A stretch of 45,106 bases of DNA from Nitrospirota bacterium (GTDB lineage: Bacteria > Nitrospirota > Thermodesulfovibrionia > UBA6902): assembly GCA_016215115.1 (NCBI GenBank), contig JACRLN010000038.1, positions 1 through 45,106 of the forward strand, read 5' to 3'. Both the position numbers and the translations under genes were made by a program. The notes below the pieces were generated by a model. That model ran no database searches and had not been told where the DNA came from. It saw only the letters and a list, made by a program, of their open reading frames with translations. Positions within the stretch are counted from its first letter, which is position 1; the number at the start of each line of letters is the position of its first letter. This document shows, in pieces, positions 32,926-41,726 of this stretch.

Positions 32926-33204
32926 ATGAAAATACTGATTACAGGGAATATAGGTTATATCGGACCGTGTGTAGTGCAAAGGTTGAGGACCTCTTTCCCG
33001 GGCGCAGTTCTGGTCGGACTTGACATGGGATATTTTGCAAATTGCCTGACAAATGCAGAGATTCTTCCTGAATGCAGGGTTGACATGCAGTATTTTGCAG
33101 ATGTGAGAAAGCTTCAGACGGATTTGCTCAGGGGCGTGGATGCAATAGTGCACCTTGCAGCCATATCAAACGACCCTATGACATTAATCATCTGGCAAGT
33201 ATAG
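32926..33204 (+). pseudogene. Truncated NAD-dependent sugar epimerase (N-terminal fragment)
   Basis: From ATG 32926 (GGAG upstream) the frame reads MKILITGNIGYIGPCVVQRL, the Rossmann start of an SDR sugar epimerase, and continues through VDAIVHLAAISNDPM. It then loses homology (TLIIWQV) and stops at 92 codons. A full enzyme would have over 300. It is a broken gene with an intact start, next to another broken gene. Confidence 0.8.
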
Positions 33205-33231
33205 ATTTGCATTATTAATATTCATGAGTAA

Positions 33232-33500
33232 CATACCAAGATTACAAGCTTTAAAGAAAAACCCGATGGAGATAGGGGTATGATGAACGGTGGTTTTTGG
33301 TTTTGGAATCAGGTAGTGTTGATTACATACGAGATGACTTCACTATATCGGAAAATGAATCGATGGAGAAGCTGTCACATGATAGTATGTTGTCCGCGTA
33401 CAGACATCATGGATTCTGGGTGCCTATGGATATATTGAGTGATAGAATGTATCTTGAAGAATTATGGAATTTCGGAAAAGCTCTGTTGAAGGTGTGGTAG
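33232..33500 (+). pseudogene. C-terminal remnant of a second rfbF, frameshifted
   Basis: One frame reads KITSFKEKPDGDRGMMNGGF; after the T run at 33294-33298 the next frame continues VLESGSVDYIRDDF to HHGFWVPMDILSDRMYLEELW. Both parts match the end of the intact RfbF ([30 protein letters not shown]). One T lost from the run explains the shift. Only the last third of the gene is left, and its TAG overlaps the GTG of rfbG, as an ancestral rfbF-rfbG junction would. Confidence 0.82.
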
Positions 33501-34573
33501 TGAATAAGAACTTTTGGAAAGATAAAAAAGTTTTAATAACAGGACACACTGGATTCAAGGGAAGCTGGCTGTCTTTATGGCTTCAGAGCTTGGGTTCTCA
33601 GGTCATAGGATATGCTCTGGATCCATCCGGGAAACCAAATTTGTTCGAGGACGCAAATGTTGCAGGAGAAATGGTTTCTATATTTGGAGATGTTCGCAAT
33701 CTGGAATTGCTCCAGTCGGTGCTTGAAAAGCATAAGCCGGAAATCATTTTTCACATGGCTGCCCAGTCTTTGGTGCGATATTCTTATTATCATCCTGTAG
33801 AGACATATACAAGCAATATCATGGGCACAGTGAATATCCTTGAGGCTGTTAGACGTACCGATAATGTACGTGTTGTGGTTAATATTACAAGCGATAAGTG
33901 TTATGAAAATAAAGAGTGGGCATGGGGATATAGGGAGATTGAACCAATGGGTGGGCATGACCCCTATTCAAGCAGTAAGGGGTGTGCTGAGCTTGTCACC
34001 GCAGCCTATCGTAATTCCTACTTTTCAAATGAGGATATTGACCGCCAGTCTGTCGCGGTAGCGACCGCAAGAGCCGGTAATGTGATCGGGGGAGGGGACT
34101 GGTCTGAGGACCGTCTCGTGCCTGATATAATGAGGTCGTTTATTAAGAACCGGCCGGTTGTTATCAGGAACCCAAATGCCATACGCCCCTGGCAGCACGT
34201 ACTTGAACCGCTTTCAGGGTATTTGCTCCTCGCGGAGAAATTGTGGGACGATGGACCGCGGTTCTCCGAAGCATGGAATTTTGGTCCCGCCGATGACGAT
34301 GCAAAGCCGGTATCATGGATCGTGGAAAATTTAGTACGGGCGTGGGGTGAAGGAGCGAGCTGGCGAACAGATACAACCCTGCAGCCACACGAAGCGCTTT
34401 TTCTGAAACTGGACTGTTCAAAGACCAAGCACCTGCTGGGATGGTCACATAGGCTGAGTTTGGCTGTGGCCCTGGAGTGGACGGCAGATTTCTACCGGCT
34501 TTATAAACGAAAAGGAAATTTTAGTCAACTTATCAGAGATCAGATACTGAGCTATGAGAGAATGACAGCATAA
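33500..34573 (+). CDS. rfbG: CDP-glucose 4,6-dehydratase
   Basis: I chose GTG 33500 (357 residues) because it overlaps the stop of the rfbF remnant and places VLITGHTGFKGSWLSLWLQS at the N-terminus; the frame can be extended upstream only into the rfbF remnant. The SDR signature YxxxK is seen in DPYSSSKGCAEL, and RAGNVIGGGDW and RPWQHVLEPLSGYL are typical of RfbG. It turns CDP-glucose into CDP-4-keto-6-deoxyglucose. The dehydratase for 3-deoxy sugars (rfbH) is not present, so the end product probably keeps the 3-oxygen or is methylated at C3. Confidence 0.94.
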   Translation: MNKNFWKDKKVLITGHTGFKGSWLSLWLQSLGSQVIGYALDPSGKPNLFEDANVAGEMVSIFGDVRNLELLQSVLEKHKPEIIFHMAAQSLVRYSYYHPVETYTSNIMGTVNILEAVRRTDNVRVVVNITSDKCYENKEWAWGYREIEPMGGHDPYSSSKGCAELVTAAYRNSYFSNEDIDRQSVAVATARAGNVIGGGDWSEDRLVPDIMRSFIKNRPVVIRNPNAIRPWQHVLEPLSGYLLLAEKLWDDGPRFSEAWNFGPADDDAKPVSWIVENLVRAWGEGASWRTDTTLQPHEALFLKLDCSKTKHLLGWSHRLSLAVALEWTADFYRLYKRKGNFSQLIRDQILSYERMTA

Positions 34574-34690
34574 TGATCTTCGAGGAAACAAAACTGAAAG
34601 GGGTCTTTATCATTCGGCTGGAGCGCGTATCGGATGCCCGCGAGTTTTAAACGAAGATTTCGGCTGGATGGACCAAAATAATATTGGGAC
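34573..34690 (+). pseudogene. Truncated rfbC-like 3,5-epimerase start
   Basis: A frame overlapping the rfbG stop reads MIFEETKLKGVFIIRLERVS, closely like the intact epimerase at 36867 (MIFRETKLKGAFIIEPERFE). It stops after 25 codons. In a shifted frame the DNA continues LNEDFGWMD, where the family has a Phe-Phe region. The rest is gone. It marks a deletion or duplication next to rfbG. Confidence 0.78.
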
Positions 34691-34706
34691 AAGATAGGAG
34701 GCGAAA

Positions 34707-35621
34707 GTGATACAACTGCAAAAACCGAAGTTTGTTTATATGGGAGGAAAGCTTCGGCCCTGGGATGAAGCGATGCTCCACATTGGATGTGAGGCTGTCA
34801 CCCGTGGTCTTAACGTGTTTGAAGGGGTTAAGGGTTACTGGCAGCCTGATGGACGCTTCGGGATCGTAAGACTTCATCAGCATTATGAACGGCTTTGTCG
34901 GTCCGCCCGGTTGCTTCACATTCCGTTTGACCGGACATATGACGAGTACATGAGAGCGATCTTCGATCTGATCGGAACTCTGCTGGAGCCGGAACGGGAC
35001 ATGTGGGCCCGCACAACCCTCTTCGTTACCGAGGGATATTGGGGTGAAAACACAGTTGCTGACCTGGTTGTCACTGCTTATCACCAGAATAAGCAAATAC
35101 CTCAACCTATTAATCTCGGCGTAAGCACGTGGCAGCGAAGCGCCGATGTTTCGCTTCCTGCCAGAATCAAGACAAGCACCAACTACCAGGTGGGACGTCT
35201 CGCAAGGATCGAAGGCCGGGTGCAGGGCTGTCAGGATATGGTTCTCCTTAATCAGTGGGGCAGCGTTGCCGAAGCAACCGGTTCTTGTGTGCTCATCGTC
35301 CGGGAAGGAGTTGTTTATACGCCTTCTGCAACAGAGGGGGCGCTGGAAAGCATTACCCTGGACATAGTCGAAGCGCTGGCGCATTCGATGGAAATCAAGT
35401 TTGTCCGCCGGCCGATTGACAGAACTGAACTGCTTGTAGCAGATGAGATTGCCATTTGCGGGACCCTTGCAGAGATTACATTAGTTAAATCGATCGAAGG
35501 GCTGTCACTTGCTAAAGAGGCCCCAATCCTAAGGGCGCTTCAAGACCGCTATTTTCAGGCTGTCAGAGGCATCCATCCTCATCCTTTTGTGGAACTGGAG
35601 TGCTTAGGAAAAGGAGTTTAA
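34707..35621 (+). CDS. Class IV PLP-dependent aminotransferase (IlvE-like)
   Basis: The 304-residue protein starts at GTG 34707 after a GGAGG. Fold-type IV markers are GLNVFEGVKGYW and RLHQHYERLCRSARLL, the PLP lysine in RIKTSTNYQ, LLNQWGSVAEATGSCVLIV, and AICGTLAEIT for phosphate binding. Such enzymes transfer amino groups from branched-chain amino acids or form or cleave D-amino acids. Here it sits in a sugar cluster where a class I or DegT aminotransferase would be expected, so it may make an acyl or amino-acid substituent for the glycan. The substrate is not known. Confidence 0.87.
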   Translation: MIQLQKPKFVYMGGKLRPWDEAMLHIGCEAVTRGLNVFEGVKGYWQPDGRFGIVRLHQHYERLCRSARLLHIPFDRTYDEYMRAIFDLIGTLLEPERDMWARTTLFVTEGYWGENTVADLVVTAYHQNKQIPQPINLGVSTWQRSADVSLPARIKTSTNYQVGRLARIEGRVQGCQDMVLLNQWGSVAEATGSCVLIVREGVVYTPSATEGALESITLDIVEALAHSMEIKFVRRPIDRTELLVADEIAICGTLAEITLVKSIEGLSLAKEAPILRALQDRYFQAVRGIHPHPFVELECLGKGV

Positions 35622-35624
35622 GAG

Positions 35625-36866
35625 ATGAATATAGCGCGCAACAGATGTCGTTTTTGTGAGACCCCTTTGCAGCACAGTTTTGTGGACCTGGGCATGTCGC
35701 CGATGGCGAATTCGTATTTGAAAGCGGAACAGCTCAAGAAGATGGAGCCCTTTTATCCGCTTCATACCTATGTCTGCGGGAATTGTTATCTTGTGCAATT
35801 ACCGGAATTCGAGTCTCCGGAACATATATTCAGTGATTACGCCTATTTCTCTTCCTATTCCGATTCGTGGCTTAAACACGCCAGGGACTACACTGATATG
35901 ATGATCCGGAGATTTCGTTTCGACAGTCAAAGCCGGGTTATCGAGATTGCGAGCAATGACGGATATCTTCTCCAATACTTTAAAGAAAAACAGGTCCCGG
36001 TGCTGGGGATAGAGCCGGCAGGAAACGTGGCTGAGGCGGCACTTGCAAAACAGATTCCGACCATAGTGAAATTTTTCGGGACAAAGACTGCAAAGGAACT
36101 AACTGCTGAAAGCAGACATGCAGACCTCCTTATTGGAAACAATGTGCTGGCGCATGTGCCGGACCTGAACGATTTTGTCAGCGGATTAAAGATCCTTTTA
36201 AAACCGCAGGGGATCATCACCATGGAATTTCCTCACTTGATGAGATTGATAGACGAGAACCAGTTCGATACCATTTATCATGAACATTTTTCATATTTTT
36301 CATTTATTACAGTGAATAAAGTTTTTGCTTCGCATGGTCTTAAAATATTTGATGTGGACGAATTACCGACACACGGCGGGTCCCTGAGGATTTATGCCTG
36401 TCATGAGGAGAATGCCTCGAGGCCGGTCGACGGAAGAGCGCTGAATCTGATTGATAAAGAAGAAAGAAGCGGATTCAGAGATATGAAATTTTATTTGACC
36501 TTCGGAGAGAAGGTAAAGGAAACCAAAAGAGCGGTTCTGGATTTTATGATAAGGGATAAGAGGCACGGCAAATCCATTGCGGCTTACGGTGCGCCTGCAA
36601 AAGGGAATACCCTCCTGAACTATTGCGGGATAAGGACCGATTTTATCGACTATACAGTCGACCGGAGTCCGCACAAGCAGGGTCTTTTTTTACCGGGAGT
36701 GCACATCCCGATTTATGGGCCTGACAAGATAAATGAGACAAGGCCGGATTATCTGGTTATTCTTCCCTGGAATCTTAAGGATGAGATTATGGAGCAGATG
36801 TCTCATATACGTGATTGGGGCGGCAAGTTCGTAGTGCTTATTCCTGAAGTGCAGGTAATTGACTAA
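35625..36866 (+). CDS. SAM-dependent sugar C-methyltransferase
   Basis: The 413-residue protein has an N-terminal zinc-binding domain with CRFC (8-11) and CGNC (51-54), then a Rossmann methyltransferase domain with VIEIASNDGYLLQYF at 105-119 and GIITMEFPHLM. A C-terminal domain has SIAAYGAPAKGNTLLNYCGI. This three-part order is that of TylC3/EvaC-type NDP-4-keto sugar 3-C-methyltransferases (Methyltransf_13, 23 and 14). With rfbG upstream and an epimerase directly after, it likely methylates C3 of the CDP-4-keto-6-deoxy sugar. The exact product is inference. Confidence 0.9.
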   Translation: MNIARNRCRFCETPLQHSFVDLGMSPMANSYLKAEQLKKMEPFYPLHTYVCGNCYLVQLPEFESPEHIFSDYAYFSSYSDSWLKHARDYTDMMIRRFRFDSQSRVIEIASNDGYLLQYFKEKQVPVLGIEPAGNVAEAALAKQIPTIVKFFGTKTAKELTAESRHADLLIGNNVLAHVPDLNDFVSGLKILLKPQGIITMEFPHLMRLIDENQFDTIYHEHFSYFSFITVNKVFASHGLKIFDVDELPTHGGSLRIYACHEENASRPVDGRALNLIDKEERSGFRDMKFYLTFGEKVKETKRAVLDFMIRDKRHGKSIAAYGAPAKGNTLLNYCGIRTDFIDYTVDRSPHKQGLFLPGVHIPIYGPDKINETRPDYLVILPWNLKDEIMEQMSHIRDWGGKFVVLIPEVQVID

Positions 36867-37397
36867 GTGATCTTCAGGGAAACGAAATTAAAGGGAGCGT
36901 TCATAATCGAGCCGGAAAGGTTCGAGGATGAACGCGGATTTTTTTCCCGGACCTGGTGCAGGAAGGAATTCGGGAATCACGGGTTGAATCCGGCGCTGGT
37001 GCAGTGCAATATATCATTTAATAAGAAGAAAGGTACTTTAAGGGGAATGCATTATCAGACTGCTCCTCATGCTGAAGTTAAGCTGGTTAGATGCACCCTT
37101 GGATCTATCTATGATGTAATTATTGATCTAAGACCGGATTCAGAAACCTACAAAGACTGGTTTGGAGTTGAGTTGAACAGGGATAATCATAAAATGCTCT
37201 ATATACCTGAAAATTTCGCACACGGTTTTCTCACATTGGAAGATAATACCGAAGTGTTCTATCAAATGTCCGAGTTTTATTATTCGGAATGTGCGAGAGG
37301 GGTCCGGTGGAATGATCCGGCATTTTCTATTCAATGGCCGATTGAATTGAGCATCATATCGAATCGGGATCGGGATTGCCCGGACTATACGTCATGA
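36867..37397 (+). CDS. NDP-4-keto-6-deoxy sugar 3,5-epimerase (RfbC family)
   Basis: The 176-residue protein starts at GTG directly after the methyltransferase stop. It has the cupin core of RfbC: FEDERGFFSRTW, LRGMHYQTAPHAEVKLVRC (catalytic His in LRGMHYQ), DVIIDLRPDSETYKDW, PENFAHGFLTLED and the final GVRWNDPAFSIQWP. RfbC epimerises C3 and/or C5 of the 4-keto sugar. Given its CDP-sugar neighbours it probably acts on a CDP derivative and not on dTDP-rhamnose. A truncated relative lies at 34573. Confidence 0.9.
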   Translation: MIFRETKLKGAFIIEPERFEDERGFFSRTWCRKEFGNHGLNPALVQCNISFNKKKGTLRGMHYQTAPHAEVKLVRCTLGSIYDVIIDLRPDSETYKDWFGVELNRDNHKMLYIPENFAHGFLTLEDNTEVFYQMSEFYYSECARGVRWNDPAFSIQWPIELSIISNRDRDCPDYTS

Positions 37398-37410
37398 AAA
37401 CAGACCAGGT

Positions 37411-38727
37411 ATGGAAATAGGCGATCTCAAAAAGACGATTGATCTGAAGAAGGCTGCTCAGGAAATGTATGAGCTTATGTATAAACTGTATCCTATCTGC
37501 CGGAGTATTACAGGGGATGGATTTCGGGAAACATTGAGAATTATTCAGGATTATATTCCACTCACAATGCATGAGATACCCACCGGGACCAGGGTTTTTG
37601 ACTGGACAGTTCCTGAAGAGTGGAATATTAAAGATGCATATGTCAAGAATTCAAAAGGTGAGAGAGTAATAGATTTTAAAGAATCAAACCTGCATGTTGT
37701 GGGATATAGTGTCCCTGTTCATACCCGGATGCCTTTGTCTGAACTGAAAAAACATCTCCACACATTACCCGGGCATCCGGACTGGATACCTTATCGAACT
37801 TCGTACTACAAAGAAAATTGGGGGTTTTGCCTGAGTCATAATAAATTTTTGGAGCTTCAGGAAGACACCTACGAGGTATATATTGATTCCACGCTTAAAG
37901 AAGGGTATCTTACTTATGGCGAATATTTTATTAAAGGCCGGGTTTCAGAAGAGGTATTGTTGTCGTGTCATGCCTGTCACCCATCTCTGTGCAACGACAA
38001 TGTCTCCGGGATTGTGCTGACGTCTTTATTAGGCAGATATTTAAGCTCCTTGTCTCTGCGATATTCATACCGCATACTCTTCATCCCTGGAACTGTCGGC
38101 TCTATTACATGGCTTTCCCTTAACGAAGCCGGCGTCTCAAAAATTAAACACGGCCTGGTTGTTACGTGTGTCGGTGATCCCGGTATATCTACATATAAGA
38201 GAAGCCGTATTGGCAAAGCTGAGATAGATGTCGCTGTTGAACATGTGCTGAAACATTCCGGAGACTCTTACAAGGTAGTCGATTTTTCACCATATGGTTA
38301 CGATGAAAGACAATACTGTTCTCCGGGCTTCAATCTGCCTGTCGGATGCCTGCAGAGAACGCCTCACGGAGAGTATCCTGAATATCATACGTCAGCAGAC
38401 AATTGTGATTTTGTGAAACCTGAGTATCTGGCAGATTCATTTTTTAAGTATCTTTCCGTTCTCAATATCCTTGAAAACAACAAAACCTATCTAAATACAA
38501 ATCCAAAATGTGAACCGCAATTGGGTAAAAGGGGACTCTATACCTCAACAGGCGGCCAAAGTCATGCTGTGGTCGATCAGATGGCGTTGTTGTGGGCGCT
38601 TAATTTCTCAGATGGTCAGCATACCTTGCTGGACATTGCAGAGAAATCGGGAGTCCGGTTTGATGAAATTTACGAAGCGTCCTGTGCTCTGCTCAGGACC
38701 GGTTTATTAGAGGAACAGAGCCTGTGA
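37411..38727 (+). CDS. DUF4910/M28-like aminopeptidase-type protein
   Basis: The 438-residue protein has YPICRSITGDGFRETLRII and PTGTRVFDWTVPEEWNI near the start, a metal-site region SCHACHPSLCNDNVSG at about 185-200, and a winged-helix-like tail (LLWALNFSDGQHTLLDIAEK). This is the DUF4910 family with a zinc-peptidase (M28-like) core, common in surface-glycan clusters of diverse bacteria. It has no signal peptide. Activity in glycan pathways is unproven; hydrolysis or formation of an amide is possible. It is coupled by overlap to the next two genes (nucleotidyltransferase, SGNH hydrolase). Confidence 0.85.
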   Translation: MEIGDLKKTIDLKKAAQEMYELMYKLYPICRSITGDGFRETLRIIQDYIPLTMHEIPTGTRVFDWTVPEEWNIKDAYVKNSKGERVIDFKESNLHVVGYSVPVHTRMPLSELKKHLHTLPGHPDWIPYRTSYYKENWGFCLSHNKFLELQEDTYEVYIDSTLKEGYLTYGEYFIKGRVSEEVLLSCHACHPSLCNDNVSGIVLTSLLGRYLSSLSLRYSYRILFIPGTVGSITWLSLNEAGVSKIKHGLVVTCVGDPGISTYKRSRIGKAEIDVAVEHVLKHSGDSYKVVDFSPYGYDERQYCSPGFNLPVGCLQRTPHGEYPEYHTSADNCDFVKPEYLADSFFKYLSVLNILENNKTYLNTNPKCEPQLGKRGLYTSTGGQSHAVVDQMALLWALNFSDGQHTLLDIAEKSGVRFDEIYEASCALLRTGLLEEQSL

Positions 38728-39515
38728 AGGAAGTAATCGGTTTAATCCCAGCCGCAGGCACGGCATCGCGAATAGCGCCCTTGCCGTGCAGTAAGGAACT
38801 GTATCCTGTAGGATTCCGTTCTGTGGATTCTGATGGCAGCATGCGTCCCAAGGTTGTAAGCCACTATCTGCTGGAGAAAATGCGGCTGGCAGATATCACA
38901 AAGGCGTTCATCATACTGCGTGACGGGAAATGGGATATCCCTGCATATTTCGGTGACGGGAAAGGACTGGATATGAACCTTGCCTACCTGATGATGGATT
39001 TGCCCTACGGAGTGCCTTTTACACTGGATCAGGCATATCCGTTTGTACAGGATGCTCTTGTTGCACTGGGATTCCCTGACATAATGATTGAACCTGACGA
39101 TGTGTATAGAAAATTATTGTTAAAACAGTCTGAAACAAATGCCGACATAGTACTGGGACTCTTTCCTGCCGGTAATCCTCATAAGACCGACATGGTAGAA
39201 CTCGATGACAAGGGCCGGATCCGTGCGCTTCACATAAAACCTGAACAAACTCAACTGACTTATACATGGCAGATTGCTGTATGGACGCCGGTTTTCACAC
39301 GCTACATGCATGATTATCTGTCAGCCAAAAAAATAGTTGATACTCTACATCAGAATGAACTATTCGTCGGTGATGTTATCTACGCAGCAATCCAGTCAGA
39401 TATGCACATAGAATCTGTGCTTTTTCAGGACGGCAAATGTCTTGATATTGGTACTCCTGAAGATTTATTTAAAGCCCTCAGGACAACATGCCAAAAAAAT
39501 TGGACTAATAAATGA
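38724..39515 (+). CDS. Sugar-nucleotidyltransferase-like protein
   Basis: The 263-residue protein starts at GTG in a GTGA overlap with the upstream stop. It has a diverged RmlA/GalU-like signature (GLIPAAGTASRIAPLPCSKE) and PDDVYRKLLLKQSE, DIVLGLFPAGNP, FLQDGKCLDIGTPEDL-like LFQDGKCLDIGTPEDL at the end. It lacks the usual GxGTRLxPxTxxxPK, having AGTASRI and CSKEL, but keeps the Gly-rich loop and lysine. It probably activates a glycan substituent or unusual sugar with a nucleotide. Coupling to the DUF4910 and SGNH genes suggests one small pathway. Confidence 0.8.
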   Translation: MKEVIGLIPAAGTASRIAPLPCSKELYPVGFRSVDSDGSMRPKVVSHYLLEKMRLADITKAFIILRDGKWDIPAYFGDGKGLDMNLAYLMMDLPYGVPFTLDQAYPFVQDALVALGFPDIMIEPDDVYRKLLLKQSETNADIVLGLFPAGNPHKTDMVELDDKGRIRALHIKPEQTQLTYTWQIAVWTPVFTRYMHDYLSAKKIVDTLHQNELFVGDVIYAAIQSDMHIESVLFQDGKCLDIGTPEDLFKALRTTCQKNWTNK

Positions 39516-40636
39516 ACGAATATAGCTGGAAGAAGAAATTATTTTTTTTCTTTATTCTTGTATCAATAACTATTTTCATTGCTATATTGTCTTTCGAAAT
39601 ATATGCACGTATTTTTAAAAAATATGATACGCCGGCAATAATAAAGGAAAAATCTCTTAAATATGAAGTATCTGTATTTTCGAAGAGCATTCTCAAAAGA
39701 GAGCAAAAAGCGAAAATATGGGATGATAAAAAGAAACAATGGGTAGAATACTATGTTAGCAAAAAGGGATACAGAGGACATGATTTCAATTGGAATAAAC
39801 CCGTTGGAACCATAAGAATCATTATTTATGGTGGTTCACAAGTGTTTGACATATATAGTCCCGAGGAGAAAGATTGGCCGCATCAAGTAGAGTATATTCT
39901 CAAAAATAATGGTTTCCCTAACGTAGAAGTAATAAACGCAGGCATTCCAGGTCATGCCTCTTTTGATTCGTTCGGTAAACTTTTTGCAGAAGGGCATCTT
40001 TTAAGGCCTGATTATGTGATTATTGATAATGCCTGGAATGATTTTCAAATGTTACGATATAACCAATCTCTTCTTAGAGAACGCAAACCGTCACAAATAT
40101 TAGACGACCCTCGCATAAATTACCAGGGTGTAATTGATCGTATGTTGTGTGAGACCTCCCAGTTATATTTAAGATTACGATCGAGGTATATTGATTGGAA
40201 ATTCAATATAGACAATGAAGGTGCTATTCCAGAAGGTGAATATTGGAACATGATTAGCGAGATCGGGCTTAAACAATATAAGCTGGACATGGAAATGTTT
40301 GTTGATCTTGCTCGAAACATAGGAGCCGTTCCGATATTGATGACCCAGCCTCGTCACATATCATTTAACAACACTGATGAAGAAAAAAAGAGTTTTGAGA
40401 AATCGTACCAGTTTAAGAAAATGGATCATCAAACGATTTGCACTGTATTTGATAAAACTGATGAAATTATTAAAAGTGTCGCCAAATCCAAAAATGCTTT
40501 GATGATAGATGCTTCACAAAGTCTAACAGGGAAACACGAGTTCTTTTTTGATGTTATCCATACAAACGATAAGGGTTCTAATTATCTTGCAAGTATAACT
40601 GCAGAGTACTTAATGGATTTGCTTAAAGAGAAATAA
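39512..40636 (+). CDS. Membrane-anchored SGNH/GDSL-type hydrolase or esterase
   Basis: The 374-residue protein has one N-terminal transmembrane helix (LFFFFILVSITIFIAILSFE) and then a SGNH domain. The nucleophile is in IIIYGGSQVFD (block I with Ser), block III Asn is in IDNAWNDFQM, and the catalytic Asp-His pair is in FFDVIHTNDKGS. Such enzymes add or remove acyl groups on surface glycans. The catalytic domain should face the periplasm. ATG overlaps the upstream stop. The region is more AT-rich than its neighbours, which may mean separate origin. Confidence 0.85.
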   Translation: MNEYSWKKKLFFFFILVSITIFIAILSFEIYARIFKKYDTPAIIKEKSLKYEVSVFSKSILKREQKAKIWDDKKKQWVEYYVSKKGYRGHDFNWNKPVGTIRIIIYGGSQVFDIYSPEEKDWPHQVEYILKNNGFPNVEVINAGIPGHASFDSFGKLFAEGHLLRPDYVIIDNAWNDFQMLRYNQSLLRERKPSQILDDPRINYQGVIDRMLCETSQLYLRLRSRYIDWKFNIDNEGAIPEGEYWNMISEIGLKQYKLDMEMFVDLARNIGAVPILMTQPRHISFNNTDEEKKSFEKSYQFKKMDHQTICTVFDKTDEIIKSVAKSKNALMIDASQSLTGKHEFFFDVIHTNDKGSNYLASITAEYLMDLLKEK

Positions 40637-40727
40637 AGTATAATTGAACCAAAGTGTATGTCGTCTTTGTTACAGAAGGTCAATAAAAATCTTGTAACAT
40701 ACATTTAACTTTAGGAAATTAGAAAAT

Positions 40728-41561
40728 ATGTTTAACGCAAATAATGACTCCCTGACTGTTATCAAACCGCGATCCGGCTGGCAGATAATAGATTTCAAAG
40801 AGCTTGTAGAATATCGTGATTTGTTTTTCTCAATGGTCACGCGACAGGTCAAGGCCTTATATGCACAGACTATATTGGGGTTTTCATGGGCTATATTCAA
40901 ACCCCTTTTTCAGATTGTGGTTTTCACCTTCATATTCGGAAAAGTTGCCAGGGTATCAACAGAAGGCATTCCTTATTTCTTGTTTTCAAGTGTTGCCATA
41001 ATCCCATGGACCTATATGTCACAGACCATGTCGGAATCCAGTGAGAGCCTTGTTAGCGGACAGGGGATGCTTGGAAAGATATATTTTCCAAGATTAGTAT
41101 TTCCGCTGACCCCGGTTTTTTCCAGACTGGTTGATTTCGGGATTTCGGTCCTTATCATATTAGGTATACTTTTTTATTATCGTGTTTTGCCTACGTGGAA
41201 CCTGCTTTTCTTCCCGCTGTTTTTATTAATGATGATGATAATTCCTGCCGGCATCGGTTTGTGGTTATCAACTCTTGCAATCCGGTTTCGCGATGTAAAA
41301 CACGCAATGCCTTTTGTACTGCAAATGCTGATTTATACAGCGCCGATAGTCTATTCCGCATCATCAATACCGGAAAAATACCGGCTCCTTTATTCACTGA
41401 ACCCTATTGTGGGTGTGATAGAAGGATACAGGGCCTGTCTGCTCGGGACCCCCATTCCCTGGATTTATATAGGACCCGGGATCATCACGGCGGTCATTCT
41501 TATGATAAGCGGCGCATTCTATTTCAGGAGGATGGAACGGATCATCGTTGATGTGATCTAA
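40728..41561 (+). CDS. wzm: ABC-2 type polysaccharide exporter permease (Wzm-like)
   Basis: The 277-residue protein has the N-terminal ELVEYRDLFFSMVTRQVKALYAQTILGFSWAIFKPL pattern of Wzm/TagG permeases (read here in overlapping pieces) and six hydrophobic segments. The last hydrophobic run (IYIGPGIITAVILMISGAFY) ends with FRRMERIIVDVI. It exports lipid-linked polysaccharide from the cytoplasm with the ATPase at 41727. A repeat copy separates the two genes but the operon order is conserved. Confidence 0.94.
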   Translation: MFNANNDSLTVIKPRSGWQIIDFKELVEYRDLFFSMVTRQVKALYAQTILGFSWAIFKPLFQIVVFTFIFGKVARVSTEGIPYFLFSSVAIIPWTYMSQTMSESSESLVSGQGMLGKIYFPRLVFPLTPVFSRLVDFGISVLIILGILFYYRVLPTWNLLFFPLFLLMMMIIPAGIGLWLSTLAIRFRDVKHAMPFVLQMLIYTAPIVYSASSIPEKYRLLYSLNPIVGVIEGYRACLLGTPIPWIYIGPGIITAVILMISGAFYFRRMERIIVDVI

Positions 41562-41604
41562 AATGGAAAATTACTACGGAGTTCATAAGTAAGGATACAT
41601 AAGC

Positions 41605-41676
41605 GTCATTCCCGCAGTCTGTTGAGCGGGAATCCAGAAAGGCACTGGATACCCGCTTACTACCTGCGGGCATGAC
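41605..41676. repeat. Dispersed inverted repeat, copy D
   Basis: GTCATTCCCGCAGTCTGTTG, then AGCGGGAATCCAG, then CTGGATACCCGC...GCGGGCATGAC. A short centre (72 bp in all). It lies between wzm and wzt. Confidence 0.88.
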
Positions 41677-41726
41677 AAACGTGTCGGCATACTAATGAAC
41701 TTATTAGTAATTCTCAAAATAGTGAA

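Noticed and set aside
33297-33500. A 67-codon frame as an independent small gene
   Set aside because: Its whole length matches the C-terminal part of RfbF, and the missing N-terminal part lies in another frame just upstream.
37966-37980. A CxxCH (CHACH) motif in the DUF4910 protein as a heme site
   Set aside because: The protein has no signal peptide and the motif lies in the metal-binding stretch HxCHPSLCNDN of a peptidase-like fold; c-type heme is not expected in the cytoplasm.
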